DNA of 64,000 bases from contig NZ_JH378829.1 of assembly GCF_000235445.1 (NCBI RefSeq), positions 47,988 to 111,987 of the forward strand. Reading direction: 5' to 3'. The notes under the pieces are model-generated. The model saw only the letters and a list, made by a program, of their open reading frames with translations, searched no databases and was not told the origin of the DNA. Below are positions 44,137-53,556 of this stretch, piece after piece (position 1 is the first letter of the stretch; each line of letters starts with the position of its first letter). This stretch comes from Johnsonella ignava ATCC 51276 (GTDB lineage Bacteria; Bacillota; Clostridia; Lachnospirales; Lachnospiraceae). A program made the translations under genes and the position numbers.

Positions 44137-47100
44137 TCACGCTTTTCCTCGCTGCTTCGCCATGATGTTCTTACTATCCGCCAGCACCTCATAAAACTTG
44201 CCGTCCTGTGCGGTCTGGAGCTTGCGGTAGTTGACCTTAACGCCGTCATCAAGGTCAAGTTCGATGCGGGAAAGTGCCAGATGGCTGATTTTCTCATCGT
44301 ATTCCCGGCATTCCTTCAGCTGCTTGGCAAGTTTATCCTTGCGCTTCCCGGCTGCTGCCACCTCACGGGCATTCTCGCTGTGATCCATCATATCCTGCAT
44401 TCGGTTGATCTCGGATTCATACACGCGCTGCATCCGGTGCAGGTAGTCGATACGCAGGTTGCCGATGGTATCCGGTGTGTAGCGGTGCAGATAGACCAAG
44501 ACCTTAAAGCCGTTCTGCTTGCCGCTGTCAAACAGCCAGTAGATCGGACGCTTGCCGGAGCCGGTGACAGAATAAGTCCGGCAGTGATCCTTGAAGAAAT
44601 CGTTCAGGAAGTAGTTGCGGATGATCTCCCGGCTGGTGCTGCCTTTATTGCCAAGGGCTTTTGCGATGTAATCAAGGTTTTCTTCCAGCGTATCAGCACC
44701 GTACACCACCTTCAGCCAGTCGCACAGGCGCGATACGATATCATCGTCCAGATATTCCTCATCGGTGATGGGAATAACATCGTCAGCATCCGGAATATAG
44801 CTCTGGTATTTGCTGCTATCCCACTCGCCGCCTGCATAGGCCAATCCCTCCACATCCAGCGAGTAACGGCCAAACATACAACCCACAGCATAGCTGAGCA
44901 GGCTCTTGATGTCCCGCTGCAAGTCAGCTTTGCGCACGGTCACGTCTCGTTCTTCAACTGCTGCATCAACTTCGTCCCGCATACCGTATGCATCAATAAA
45001 GGATTGATTTAATCGTTCCTCATTTTCACGCAACTCAGTCGAACGAATTTCGCAATCAGCCTTCCACTGATTAAAGCACTGCTGAATTGTCTTGGATTTT
45101 TCTTTTTCACTCTCTGAAACAAGCGGGTGTTTCTTGAATTCCCATGAGGTCTCAAATGCATTCCAATCATATTCACAAAGTTTAAGATTTGTGTTTGCCA
45201 TTTCTGTCAGAGAAGAATCCTCCGGCAAAATAATTGGAAAGCTCTTTACATCTTTCACTTGAAGGTTGATAGATGGATTGAATACCCAGAAATAGTACTT
45301 AGCAACATTTGTATTTAGCAACGCCAAAATTTCCGGAATGTTCTTTCTCAAGTTAATTGATGGTCCGCCCTTGTCAAAGATACACCCTTCCGGCAAATAT
45401 CTAAAACCTGTTCCACGGCTTGTAATTGCCGAATAGGTAACTCCCGGCTTGAACCAAAATTCTTCACTTAACAAATTAGATGTTTTATTGTTCGCGTAAA
45501 AAAGCCTTGCCGTATCAGACCAGTCTACAACAAATGTCAAGTTCCCATAATACTGGCGATAATCTCCACCTTTAGCATAGAAATGCCATCTTTTTCCTAT
45601 TTGATAGTTTTCAATTTCCCAGAAGCACTTCAGATATTTCTCATTATCACCTGTAATATTTTGAGAACCTGTTAAAACACCATAATTCTCAATATATTTG
45701 GCAGAGTTAAAGTTTTTTATAAATTGGCTGCTCACCCAATATGCCAGTGGCATTCCCGGAATTTTTCTGAAATTGGCAACCTCCGCCATATAACGATAGT
45801 TCCCAGCCAAAAATTCTTGCTCTTTTTCATTGTAATTCTTACAGTCAACAAGTCTTACAAACCGAGAACTGTAACCGTCAATATATTTTCCCTGAATCAC
45901 AAATGCGCACGTCTGAACAACATCATTTCCAATTTCTTCAAACGCCTTAATCCCAAGATGAACAAGGCTCATAAATCTTTTTTCATATATTTTCTTACGA
46001 AGATTTTCGTAGCTATTGATAAACATCCATGCGTGCTGGGTAATCATTGATTGAAATCCACTATCCAAAGTAAACTGGTAGCATCTTTCAATCAATACAG
46101 CGAACATATCCGATTTACTGTCAGGAAAATATTTTTTGATATATGTATTTAATTTTGCGCTCAGGTTGGTGGTTCCTGCATAGGGTGGATTCGTGCAGGT
46201 AACCCAATATTTCCGTGCAATTGTCTCACCAATATCAATGAGCCGATTCAACTGCTCAGCGGTATCTTCCACGCCAACGCTGTCCATGCTGATCTGACCG
46301 TCGGTGTCCTCCGCTGCCACAAACCGGCGCAGCAAATCCCAGTTGTAGCTCTCCACATTCAGGATAGAGCCGTATTCCTTGGCATCCGTCAGAGTGTCCA
46401 GCAGACCTTCCAGCTGCATCTTAGCAGCGTTTTTCTCGATATCGTCCAACCCCGCGCCGAAATATTTCAAGTGCGCACGATTGATGCTGTTGCTCTCCTG
46501 AATGGCGTAGACATGACAGGTGTTCTCACCGTTGAGGATACGTCGGTTGTACTGCCGTGCTTTCATCATCACGGCAAAGTACGCCAACTGATAGGCACGG
46601 TCATCAATGTCCAAACCGTAGATGTTGTGTTCCAGAATGCTCTTTGCAGCATCACGCTGGCTGTAACCGGCACTCTCGTAAATCTGCATCAGCACATCAA
46701 AGGCGTATACGAGGATATGTCCGGATCCCATGCAGGGGTCAATGAGCTTGATGTCTTCCGGGTTCAGGGCGGCATACTCTTTACGAATTTCCGAAAGTTT
46801 CACCTGCACTTCTGGCTCCTGCTGTGCCTCTTCCAGATAGTATTTCCAGTTTTCTTTCAGGCCGCGGTCCGGGTGACCTCCCACCCACAGACGACCCAGG
46901 CTGTTCTCCACCATGTAACGGACGATCCAGTCCGGGGTGAACAGCTGGGTTACGGCAGGGATTTCCTCTTTGGTAATCTTGCCGTTCTTGGCAAATGCAG
47001 CGGCTTTCGGCTCGGTATTGTAATACTGGTACAGCCAGCCGATAATCTCCACCTGACCACCGCACTCGATGTTGAAGTCATCCTCCGGAATATCGTGAAT

Positions 47101-47724
47101 CAGGTGATAGACCACGCCATCCCGGTCAATGACGGACAGGCTGAGCAGCAGCTCGGTGTAGTTCTTCGTCTTTTCAAACAGAGCAGGCAGAATTTCGTTC
47201 AGTGCGTTGCACTGTTTCAGGAACAGGATGCGGAACACCTCGTCCAGCTTGTTGTCCTGTTTCCACTGAAAAATCTGAGCCTCTTCCTCCGCAGTGAAGG
47301 GCAGCTCTGCGTCAAACGGTGTTGTAACCAAATCCGGCTCCAGCTTACCACTCTCGGAAGATAGCACTCGGATATGGGAAGGCAGATAGTCGTTGACCTC
47401 CATGAAACGGATCGCGATCAGGCGGTTGAACCATGTATAGGCAACCTCCTCGATCACATACTGATATGCGGTTTTGTAGTCGGTATCCTTTTCCTTCTGC
47501 TGAATAACCTCTATCAGCTTGTCACGCTGACGCACGGCCTCGCCGGAAATCGAATACGGTTTTGCAGTGCCGATATCGAAGAACTGGGTGTCGCCGAAGC
47601 TCTGCGGCAGCGGCTTTGCAATGCCGTCCTCCGTAATACCGATCAGTCGGGCATCATAGCTAACATCTGCAATCAGCTTATTCCGCGCCCAGATCGCAAA
47701 ATTTTTTATGGCTGTCTTGTTCAT
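44137..47724 (-). CDS. pglX: PglX (BrxX), adenine-N6 DNA methyltransferase of BREX
   Basis: A 1195-residue methyltransferase, the normal size for type 1 BREX. The SAM-binding motif LIDPCMGSGHILVYAFDVL is at about residues 325-343 and the catalytic motif CTNPPYAG at about 510. The target-recognition region follows, then a helical C-terminus (LDDGVKVNYRKLQ). PglX marks a non-palindromic host site and is required for exclusion. The middle (about 45,000-46,190) is much more AT-rich than both sides: 30% G+C in 45601-45660 against 62% in 46261-46320 and 60% in 44341-44400. It ends 20 bp short of the point where another frame stays open (see findings). Confidence 0.95.
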   Translation of the reverse strand: MNKTAIKNFAIWARNKLIADVSYDARLIGITEDGIAKPLPQSFGDTQFFDIGTAKPYSISGEAVRQRDKLIEVIQQKEKDTDYKTAYQYVIEEVAYTWFNRLIAIRFMEVNDYLPSHIRVLSSESGKLEPDLVTTPFDAELPFTAEEEAQIFQWKQDNKLDEVFRILFLKQCNALNEILPALFEKTKNYTELLLSLSVIDRDGVVYHLIHDIPEDDFNIECGGQVEIIGWLYQYYNTEPKAAAFAKNGKITKEEIPAVTQLFTPDWIVRYMVENSLGRLWVGGHPDRGLKENWKYYLEEAQQEPEVQVKLSEIRKEYAALNPEDIKLIDPCMGSGHILVYAFDVLMQIYESAGYSQRDAAKSILEHNIYGLDIDDRAYQLAYFAVMMKARQYNRRILNGENTCHVYAIQESNSINRAHLKYFGAGLDDIEKNAAKMQLEGLLDTLTDAKEYGSILNVESYNWDLLRRFVAAEDTDGQISMDSVGVEDTAEQLNRLIDIGETIARKYWVTCTNPPYAGTTNLSAKLNTYIKKYFPDSKSDMFAVLIERCYQFTLDSGFQSMITQHAWMFINSYENLRKKIYEKRFMSLVHLGIKAFEEIGNDVVQTCAFVIQGKYIDGYSSRFVRLVDCKNYNEKEQEFLAGNYRYMAEVANFRKIPGMPLAYWVSSQFIKNFNSAKYIENYGVLTGSQNITGDNEKYLKCFWEIENYQIGKRWHFYAKGGDYRQYYGNLTFVVDWSDTARLFYANNKTSNLLSEEFWFKPGVTYSAITSRGTGFRYLPEGCIFDKGGPSINLRKNIPEILALLNTNVAKYYFWVFNPSINLQVKDVKSFPIILPEDSSLTEMANTNLKLCEYDWNAFETSWEFKKHPLVSESEKEKSKTIQQCFNQWKADCEIRSTELRENEERLNQSFIDAYGMRDEVDAAVEERDVTVRKADLQRDIKSLLSYAVGCMFGRYSLDVEGLAYAGGEWDSSKYQSYIPDADDVIPITDEEYLDDDIVSRLCDWLKVVYGADTLEENLDYIAKALGNKGSTSREIIRNYFLNDFFKDHCRTYSVTGSGKRPIYWLFDSGKQNGFKVLVYLHRYTPDTIGNLRIDYLHRMQRVYESEINRMQDMMDHSENAREVAAAGKRKDKLAKQLKECREYDEKISHLALSRIELDLDDGVKVNYRKLQTAQDGKFYEVLADSKNIMAKQRGKA

Positions 47725-47744
47725 GGAGCCAATCCTCCTGTCAT

Positions 47745-50700
47745 TTACAGTTCAATGTTGACGATTGTATCTTCGTTCATCTCTTTCAGCAGGTTTTCAC
47801 GCAACGCAGCAAGGTATTTATCAACGTCATCCTTGCTCTCCAGTCTCCACGATGCTGTCTTGGCAACCGTCTTGATGGAGATGTTCTTCGTGGTGCGCAC
47901 CTTATATTCCGGCTGCGCTTCTGCCATCTTTTCTGCCGATTTCACGGTCTCGCCACGTTTTTTCGCCTCTTCTTCCTGACGCTTACGCTCTGCTTCGGCC
48001 TTTGCCGCTGCTTCTTTTGCAAGGCGGTTATCTTCTTCCGTCATCTCATTGAGCAGTCGCAGTTTCAAGGTTTCTGCCTTATCTGCATAGCTGCGCAGAG
48101 TGGAGACATTGTTGCAATGCTCCGCACCGTCCATGATCTCCCCGAACAGTTCCAGATAGCGGTTGAATTTTGCATCTTTATATGGCTTGGTGTTCAATAC
48201 TTCAAACACTCTGCTTTGATCCTGGCTAATGGAATCCTTGACCGGCTCTGCCTGCTCATCCAAAATGCGCATGTAGCAGTGCATAAACTTTTCGCGCAGT
48301 TCCGGCAGCTTCGGGATTTCCTTATAGGGCTTTGCCATCCGGACGATGGTGCGCATCTTTGCCACTACATCTTCCAGCTCTGCATCCACGATGTAAGTCT
48401 TACTGTCTTCGTAGATGTTCAGCATATCCAGTGCACGGGTGAAGATGGTCAGCTGCTCACCGCCAAAGAAATTGCGGACAGGTTCATAGTCCTCGCTAAA
48501 ATCCATCAGAATGTCCTGCTCGTCAAATACGGTCTTAAAGAATTCCAGCGGTGCCTGAATCTGTACCAATGCGGAAAACCGCTTTTTACCTTTTTTCAGA
48601 ATTTCTTTTCCGGGATAGGCGTAATTCTCATATTTCGGTTCCAGCCGCTCGATCTCGGTGATCCGATTCTCGCAGTAACGCTGAAAATTTTTCATAATGG
48701 TATCTTCATCATCGGCAGGCGGCGTCATCTTGAACAGCTCTTTCATCATGGTGCGGACAGCCTTTTTCTGATTTTCCGGTACACGAACGCGTACTTCCGT
48801 CAGCAGCTTATCTACGAACTGCTTCTTTGTGATGTAGCCGATGATTTCCTCTTCGGAGCGGTTATTAAGATTAACACTTTCTCCGTTGACGGTAAAGGAC
48901 AGATCTCCGCGCTTAAAGAGCCGTGCCACCAGCCAATAAATATCGTCTTCCACAAAGCCATAGGGTGCTTTCATAAAGCGATCCTTGATGGTTTTCATAG
49001 AAATCTTCATGTGCATACGGGAATTACCCGCCACAAATTGCAGCACATCACCCAGTGCGTGGACATTGGATTCTCCGGTATTTCCCAGTGCCAGCGACAG
49101 CTGGTTGCTGGTCTTGAACATCTTACGGATATCTGCTTCGCCCATCGCTGCGTCAATGTAGGATAACTTGTGATAAACTGTCTGTACAAGTCTGCCAATA
49201 GCCTCATTGATGCGGCTGGTTACTTCCTTGCCGGAGGTGTGCAGCACATCGCCATTAACATAGATGGTAGCCTCTTTCAGAGCTTCCGTCAAATAAAGCT
49301 TGGCGTTGCCGTTGCGTTCCCGCATCTCCACGCGCTTTGCTTCCTTAATGGTCTCATACTTGGCAAGCCGCACAGAAGTATTCTTGCGCAGGAACCGCTC
49401 AATTTTTAAGTATGCCCGCATTTCCCTCAGGAACGCATCATCATTCGGCAGAACCACAATGACTTCCTTGCCCTGGCAGGAGAGCAGTCGCAGCGTACCA
49501 TCATCGGTGCCACCCTCGTACCACGGGGTCAGCACACGGAGACCTATATCGTAATTCTGGTTTGCCTTATAGGTGCGGTCATCCACTGTCTGATTGAAGG
49601 AGAACGCATACCGTCCGCCAAAGCTGGGGTACTGATACTTCTTGCTGGAGAAAATGTCCTCATAAATCATCTCCGCGATCTTCGTGATGACTTCCGACAT
49701 CTCCACATTTTCTTTTTCGATTTCATTGTTGATTTCCTGTTCCTCATCGGTCAGGAATACATAGATGGATCCATTCTTCTGGATCAGCATCTGGCGCATC
49801 AGCACTTTCAGAGCATCTTCCACCTGCGCTTTCATAGAGATACGGTCATCATCAATGCTGGTAATCATCAGGCTGACGATGTTGTCCACATTAGCTTCGA
49901 TTTCCAGAACATATTTAATCAGGAAAAGAGTCTTCAACACATTGATAGAAAAGACATCTTTTTCCTTCTTTTCCAGGTTGATGTAGCTGTTATCATAAGC
50001 GCGAATGAGCACGCTGCTGTGGCTGTGGTCAAGGAAGTTCTCCAATGCATCATAGAACCGATAGAACGGCACGATGGTTCCCATCTCATCGTCCATCAGC
50101 TGCATGGCTGACTCCTTGAACAGAGCCAGCATGGAACGTTCACCCTCGGACAGGTGCTTACCGGATGCACCGTGGGTACGGATGCTGGTCAGCACACTGG
50201 CAAGCAGATTGAACTGGTACGGAACAAAAGGATAAACCTCTGCAAAATCTTCTGCATTGGCATACAGCTTTTTCTCCACACCATCATTGAATACAATCAG
50301 ATTTTTGATGATGGTCGCTTTCTGGTCATAGAGCAGACGCAGGCTCTGTGCTGCTGTCTCCGTCTTATCCAGAATACGCTTTTTGATAACAGCATCTACG
50401 TTGGCAGAGGACAGAGAAAGACGTGTATCGAAACGTCCCTGAATCTTAGAAAAGTCGTTACCTTTCACCTTGGTGATAGAGTCGATGTCCTGCTGGCTCG
50501 TTACGATCACCCAAGCTTTTCCCATACACTCCTTGCCCAGTTCTTCTGTCACTGTCTGGAGGTTCAGCATCAGCTTGGAATCATCACCGATGTACTGACC
50601 AATCTCATCCACAAGGAAAACCACATGGTGGTTGTTACCTTTTTTCTCAATATAGGACTTTACACGCTTGGCAAAATCCTCAATACTGATCTGGTAGCTC

Positions 50701-51398
50701 TCAGTTGCTTTCTCGCACCAGTTGCGGGCAGCCGATTCGCTCATGAAGTCCATGTCAGAAAGGACATCGACAACAGAATCCTGAATGAAATCGAAATCCT
50801 GACGAGAGCTTTCCCACGGATCGCCATACTCTTCTTCAAACTTTTCCTTAAACCTCTCAAAACGACCTTCCTCGGAAAGCCTGTCCTCCAGGTCGGCAAG
50901 GTGCGGCATAGAACCGCAGAAGCCCTGCATCTCATTGAAAACCTTCAGGAACACGTTCACAATGGCATCTTTGTTTTCCTTGCCATTAGAATCGCTTTTG
51001 GAATCAATGTTGAAAAGAATTACGTCCGATGGGGTGTTCGCTGCCAACTGCATATCTGCCAGCACTATCTGATTGGTAATCTTCTGATCCTCGATAAAGT
51101 AGTCGATGGCATATTTGTCTCCGACCTGTTTATTCTGAAGCAGATAGGACAGAATTTTCAGAAAATGAGATTTACCACTTCCAAAGAAGCCGGAAATCCA
51201 GACACCCATTTTCGATGTAGTTCCCTGAATACCTTTTTTATATGCTGCAAAGAAATCTGCAAAATGCCTCTGAAGCTCACGGGTCACAACGTACTCTTCC
51301 TGCTCCTGCACCACATTCGTCTCTTCACCCTGACCGACAATGATAACGCCCTGTATCTCACGGTCAATTTTCTTTCGGAACATGTCCTTGATCTGCAT
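47745..51398 (-). CDS. brxC: BrxC, large P-loop ATPase of BREX
   Basis: A 1217-residue protein. I took the ATG at 51398 because GGAGG lies 7 bases before it; an ATG at 51413 would include that SD. The N-terminus has MQIKDMFRKKIDREIQGVI and the Walker A GFFGSGKSHFLKILSYLL (about residue 67), then VVFLVDEIGQYIG as Walker B (about residue 265). The rest is the long DUF6079-like BrxC body with a coiled coil near the end (DNRLAKEAAAKAEAERKRQEE). BrxC is essential for exclusion and probably drives ATP-dependent steps with PglZ and BrxB. It starts 18 bp after brxB. Confidence 0.93.
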   Translation of the reverse strand: MQIKDMFRKKIDREIQGVIIVGQGEETNVVQEQEEYVVTRELQRHFADFFAAYKKGIQGTTSKMGVWISGFFGSGKSHFLKILSYLLQNKQVGDKYAIDYFIEDQKITNQIVLADMQLAANTPSDVILFNIDSKSDSNGKENKDAIVNVFLKVFNEMQGFCGSMPHLADLEDRLSEEGRFERFKEKFEEEYGDPWESSRQDFDFIQDSVVDVLSDMDFMSESAARNWCEKATESYQISIEDFAKRVKSYIEKKGNNHHVVFLVDEIGQYIGDDSKLMLNLQTVTEELGKECMGKAWVIVTSQQDIDSITKVKGNDFSKIQGRFDTRLSLSSANVDAVIKKRILDKTETAAQSLRLLYDQKATIIKNLIVFNDGVEKKLYANAEDFAEVYPFVPYQFNLLASVLTSIRTHGASGKHLSEGERSMLALFKESAMQLMDDEMGTIVPFYRFYDALENFLDHSHSSVLIRAYDNSYINLEKKEKDVFSINVLKTLFLIKYVLEIEANVDNIVSLMITSIDDDRISMKAQVEDALKVLMRQMLIQKNGSIYVFLTDEEQEINNEIEKENVEMSEVITKIAEMIYEDIFSSKKYQYPSFGGRYAFSFNQTVDDRTYKANQNYDIGLRVLTPWYEGGTDDGTLRLLSCQGKEVIVVLPNDDAFLREMRAYLKIERFLRKNTSVRLAKYETIKEAKRVEMRERNGNAKLYLTEALKEATIYVNGDVLHTSGKEVTSRINEAIGRLVQTVYHKLSYIDAAMGEADIRKMFKTSNQLSLALGNTGESNVHALGDVLQFVAGNSRMHMKISMKTIKDRFMKAPYGFVEDDIYWLVARLFKRGDLSFTVNGESVNLNNRSEEEIIGYITKKQFVDKLLTEVRVRVPENQKKAVRTMMKELFKMTPPADDEDTIMKNFQRYCENRITEIERLEPKYENYAYPGKEILKKGKKRFSALVQIQAPLEFFKTVFDEQDILMDFSEDYEPVRNFFGGEQLTIFTRALDMLNIYEDSKTYIVDAELEDVVAKMRTIVRMAKPYKEIPKLPELREKFMHCYMRILDEQAEPVKDSISQDQSRVFEVLNTKPYKDAKFNRYLELFGEIMDGAEHCNNVSTLRSYADKAETLKLRLLNEMTEEDNRLAKEAAAKAEAERKRQEEEAKKRGETVKSAEKMAEAQPEYKVRTTKNISIKTVAKTASWRLESKDDVDKYLAALRENLLKEMNEDTIVNIEL

Positions 51399-51416
51399 AA
51401 CAGTTTCCTCCATCCA

Positions 51417-51992
51417 TTACTTTGCCAATCGGAATGCCCGGTAATAGTTATCATCTTTAATCTCATTAAACAGAATCAGCTCCTGCTCATTATAGGTTCC
51501 CGGAAAGAACATCACTACCGGGCAGCGCACAAACGCCTGATGCAAGTTGTTAAGCACCTTGTGGGAACGCAAAATCGGATAGCACTTGCCAATGCCGGTC
51601 AGAAATACGACTGCATTCTCCGGCGTATGTTCTTTGATATATCGCACGATCAGGCTGTCATCGTCATTCACTTTCATAGAGTTGGACACTGCCTTGACAA
51701 TACGCTCGATCCCCCGCTTTTTTTCAAAGTCATAGCACTTCTCCATGAAGCTTTTCTTTTTCAAAAAGTCGATGATGATATCATACAGGTCAAAGACCAC
51801 AAACTCAAAATCATCATCACCCCGATCATTCTTGTTTTTCATATACTCTATGCGTTCCCGAACTTCCAATTCCTTTTCCGGTGTATAATCAAACACCCAA
51901 TAGTTGACCTCATTTGCACGACCTGTTCCTTTTCGGAAAGACGGCTTATGGATTGCAAGCTCCATCTCATCCAGTCTTTGGCTTAAATCCAT
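51417..51992 (-). CDS. brxB: BrxB (DUF1788)
   Basis: A 191-residue protein with the DUF1788 pattern: MDLSQRLDEMELAIHKP, VNYWVFDYTPEKELEVRERI, and VVFLTGIGKCYPILRSHKVL with VVMFFPGTYNEQEL near the C-terminus. BrxB is a core component of type 1 BREX; in other systems it is reported to associate with PglZ/BrxC. It begins one base after the brxA stop and ends before brxC, so all three are translationally linked. Confidence 0.92.
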   Translation of the reverse strand: MDLSQRLDEMELAIHKPSFRKGTGRANEVNYWVFDYTPEKELEVRERIEYMKNKNDRGDDDFEFVVFDLYDIIIDFLKKKSFMEKCYDFEKKRGIERIVKAVSNSMKVNDDDSLIVRYIKEHTPENAVVFLTGIGKCYPILRSHKVLNNLHQAFVRCPVVMFFPGTYNEQELILFNEIKDDNYYRAFRLAK

Positions 51993-51993
51993 T

Positions 51994-52602
51994 TCATCTT
52001 ACCCCCGTCAGTGTTTTTACCATGATGCCAAGATCATGGTCATAAAGCCAATGCTCAAATGCAATATCAAGAATTGGCTTCAGTATTTTTCTTGTACCGT
52101 TTGTCCGGTTGCTCTCTAAAAGTCCCGCTTCATAAAGCTGTGTTTTATAGCAGGAACCGAGGCGGCGCAGCGTATAGTCTTGAAAAGAAGCCACCTTCTC
52201 GCTCTGTTCCTGCTTATTTTTGAAGAATATCCGAATATCCGCATCTGTCAGCTCATCGGAACCAAGAATCATTTTTTCCCGCACTACTTCATACACAAAA
52301 TCAAAGAACAGCGTGTCATGCAAAAGAGCCGCAGTCAGCACGAATAATTTTTGTGTAGCAAGATCACTGCTCAAAAAGATTGGGTAAAAGCTTTCATCTA
52401 ATGTCTTGATACGGGCAGTTACTGTAGAATAAATCTGCCGCGCTCGTAATTTTGTCGGCGCGCCATAGATGTTTGTCTCTTCATTCAACTTTTTAATGTC
52501 CGCAAAGCTCTTACTCTCGCTCAAAAGCTGCACAGTCTTCCGAAATTCCATGAACCAGAACAAAAATTTCACAGCCCCGGCACTATACGGTTTTCTTTTC
52601 AT
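51994..52602 (-). CDS. brxA: BrxA (DUF1819)
   Basis: I set the start at the ATG at 52602 (MKRKPYSAGAVKFLFWFMEF), with GGAGAG nine bases upstream; a longer frame from 52662 overlaps the HTH gene. The 202-residue protein has the DUF1819 pattern, including RARQIYSTVTARIKTLDESF and DTLFFDFVYEVVREK. BrxA of other systems is a small winged-helix DNA-binding protein. The start lies within the last 20 bases of the HTH gene. Confidence 0.92.
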   Translation of the reverse strand: MKRKPYSAGAVKFLFWFMEFRKTVQLLSESKSFADIKKLNEETNIYGAPTKLRARQIYSTVTARIKTLDESFYPIFLSSDLATQKLFVLTAALLHDTLFFDFVYEVVREKMILGSDELTDADIRIFFKNKQEQSEKVASFQDYTLRRLGSCYKTQLYEAGLLESNRTNGTRKILKPILDIAFEHWLYDHDLGIMVKTLTGVR

Positions 52603-52810
52603 CTTCGTTCTCTCCATTTCCGGATTTTGTTTTAATGTATTTGCCGCTTTTGACTCTACCATCCTTCGGCTTTTCTGCGTTAATAGGAATGAGCCATTGA
52701 TGGCCTAAGCGCTCGGCACCATCAATTCGCCCTTCCGTGCATAATGTCTGTACTCTCCTCGTGCAGATTCCCCATTTTTCAGAAACCTGCTTAATCGTCA
52801 TGAAATCCAT
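52583..52810 (-). CDS. Small helix-turn-helix protein leading the BREX operon
   Basis: A 75-residue protein beginning MDFMTIKQVSEKWGICTRRV, an excisionase/MerR-type helix-turn-helix (residues 4-30: ITIKQVSEKW-type first helix, RRVQTLCTEGRIDGAERLG as recognition part, HQWLIP). The tail is Lys/Glu-rich. SD AGAGG is six bases before the ATG. It overlaps brxA by 20 bp. It probably regulates the operon, or helps excision of the island, although no integrase is visible in the window. Confidence 0.8.
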   Translation of the reverse strand: MDFMTIKQVSEKWGICTRRVQTLCTEGRIDGAERLGHQWLIPINAEKPKDGRVKSGKYIKTKSGNGENEDEKKTV

Positions 52811-53097
52811 ACGGAACCTCTTTTCCGATGTCTAAATTCACTTGCAGCAAGTTAAAATCTCTTATCTAGATTCTACTCCAAGAAACGAACAAAATCAATC
52901 AAAAGTTCTTCCAAATTTTGAACGTTTTTTTTAGCACCACTCTTCTGCAAGCAGGGCTTTCATGACACGAAAGCGATTTTCTGCTTGTTGGGGAAACTCC
53001 CTAATCCCACCAGTAATTTGACCACTATAAACCCATAAATTTCCGTTCAAATTCCATCAAAACCGAACAAGCCCAGACAGAATTTGGGTATAGAAAA
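52811..53097. other. Upstream region of the BREX operon with a cruciform
   Basis: No gene. GCAAGCAG (52947-52954) pairs with CTGCTTGT (52981-52988), and GCTTTC/GAAAGC (52956-52961, 52969-52974) lies inside, giving a nested hairpin. No T-run follows in either direction. It could be an operator for the HTH protein. A clear -10/-35 pair was not found. The junction between island and host probably lies here. Confidence 0.5.
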
Positions 53098-53125
53098 AGC
53101 CCGGAAAATGGCGTATTTCCGGGCT
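53098..53125. terminator. Terminator after rpsI (bidirectional)
   Basis: A 10-bp stem AGCCCGGAAA / TTTCCGGGCT (53098-53107, 53116-53125) with T-runs on both strands. On the minus strand it ends the rplM-rpsI transcript 24 bp after the rpsI stop and insulates the BREX operon. Confidence 0.9.
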
Positions 53126-53149
53126 TTTTTAGCATTTTGAAGTTGTCAA

Positions 53150-53542
53150 TTATCTCTTTGAGAACTGCGGTGCTCTTCTTGCAGCTTTTAAGCCGTACTT
53201 CTTACGCTCTTTTGACCTGGGATCTCTTGTAAGATAACCCGCCTTTTTAAGAGCCGGACGAAAGTCGGCATCAGCACGCAAAAGCGCTCTTGATATACCA
53301 TGCCTTATAGCACCTGCCTGACCTGTAAATCCGCCTCCATGTACGTTTACACGCACATCAAATTTTGAAAGCATCTCAGTAAGCACCAGCGGCTGGCGTA
53401 CTATAACCTTAAGTGTTTCAAGTCCAAAATAATCATCAATATCTCTTTTGTTTATAGTAACTTTACCTGTTCCGGGTAAAAGATATACTCTGGCAATGGA
53501 TTTTTTTCTTCTGCCTGTTCCATAAAGTTTGTTGTCAACCAT
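53150..53542 (-). CDS. rpsI: Ribosomal protein S9
   Basis: A 130-residue protein of the small subunit with the family pattern YGTGRRKKSIARVYLLPG at the N-terminus, VNVHGGGFTGQAGAIRHGIS in the middle, and the universal end KAARRAPQFSKR, whose final Lys-Arg contacts P-site tRNA. It follows rplM by 14 bp. This is the usual last gene of the ecf-truA-rplM-rpsI block in Firmicutes. Confidence 0.98.
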   Translation of the reverse strand: MVDNKLYGTGRRKKSIARVYLLPGTGKVTINKRDIDDYFGLETLKVIVRQPLVLTEMLSKFDVRVNVHGGGFTGQAGAIRHGISRALLRADADFRPALKKAGYLTRDPRSKERKKYGLKAARRAPQFSKR

Positions 53543-53556
53543 TATTTTTATCTCCT

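Noticed and set aside
50154..51986. 610-codon plus-strand ORF opposite brxC/brxB, and similar long antisense ORFs (48117-49166, 46471-47364, 44125-45012)
   Set aside because: They lie wholly opposite strongly supported BREX genes, lack recognisable domains and SD sites, and are the expected result of high G+C in the antisense frame.
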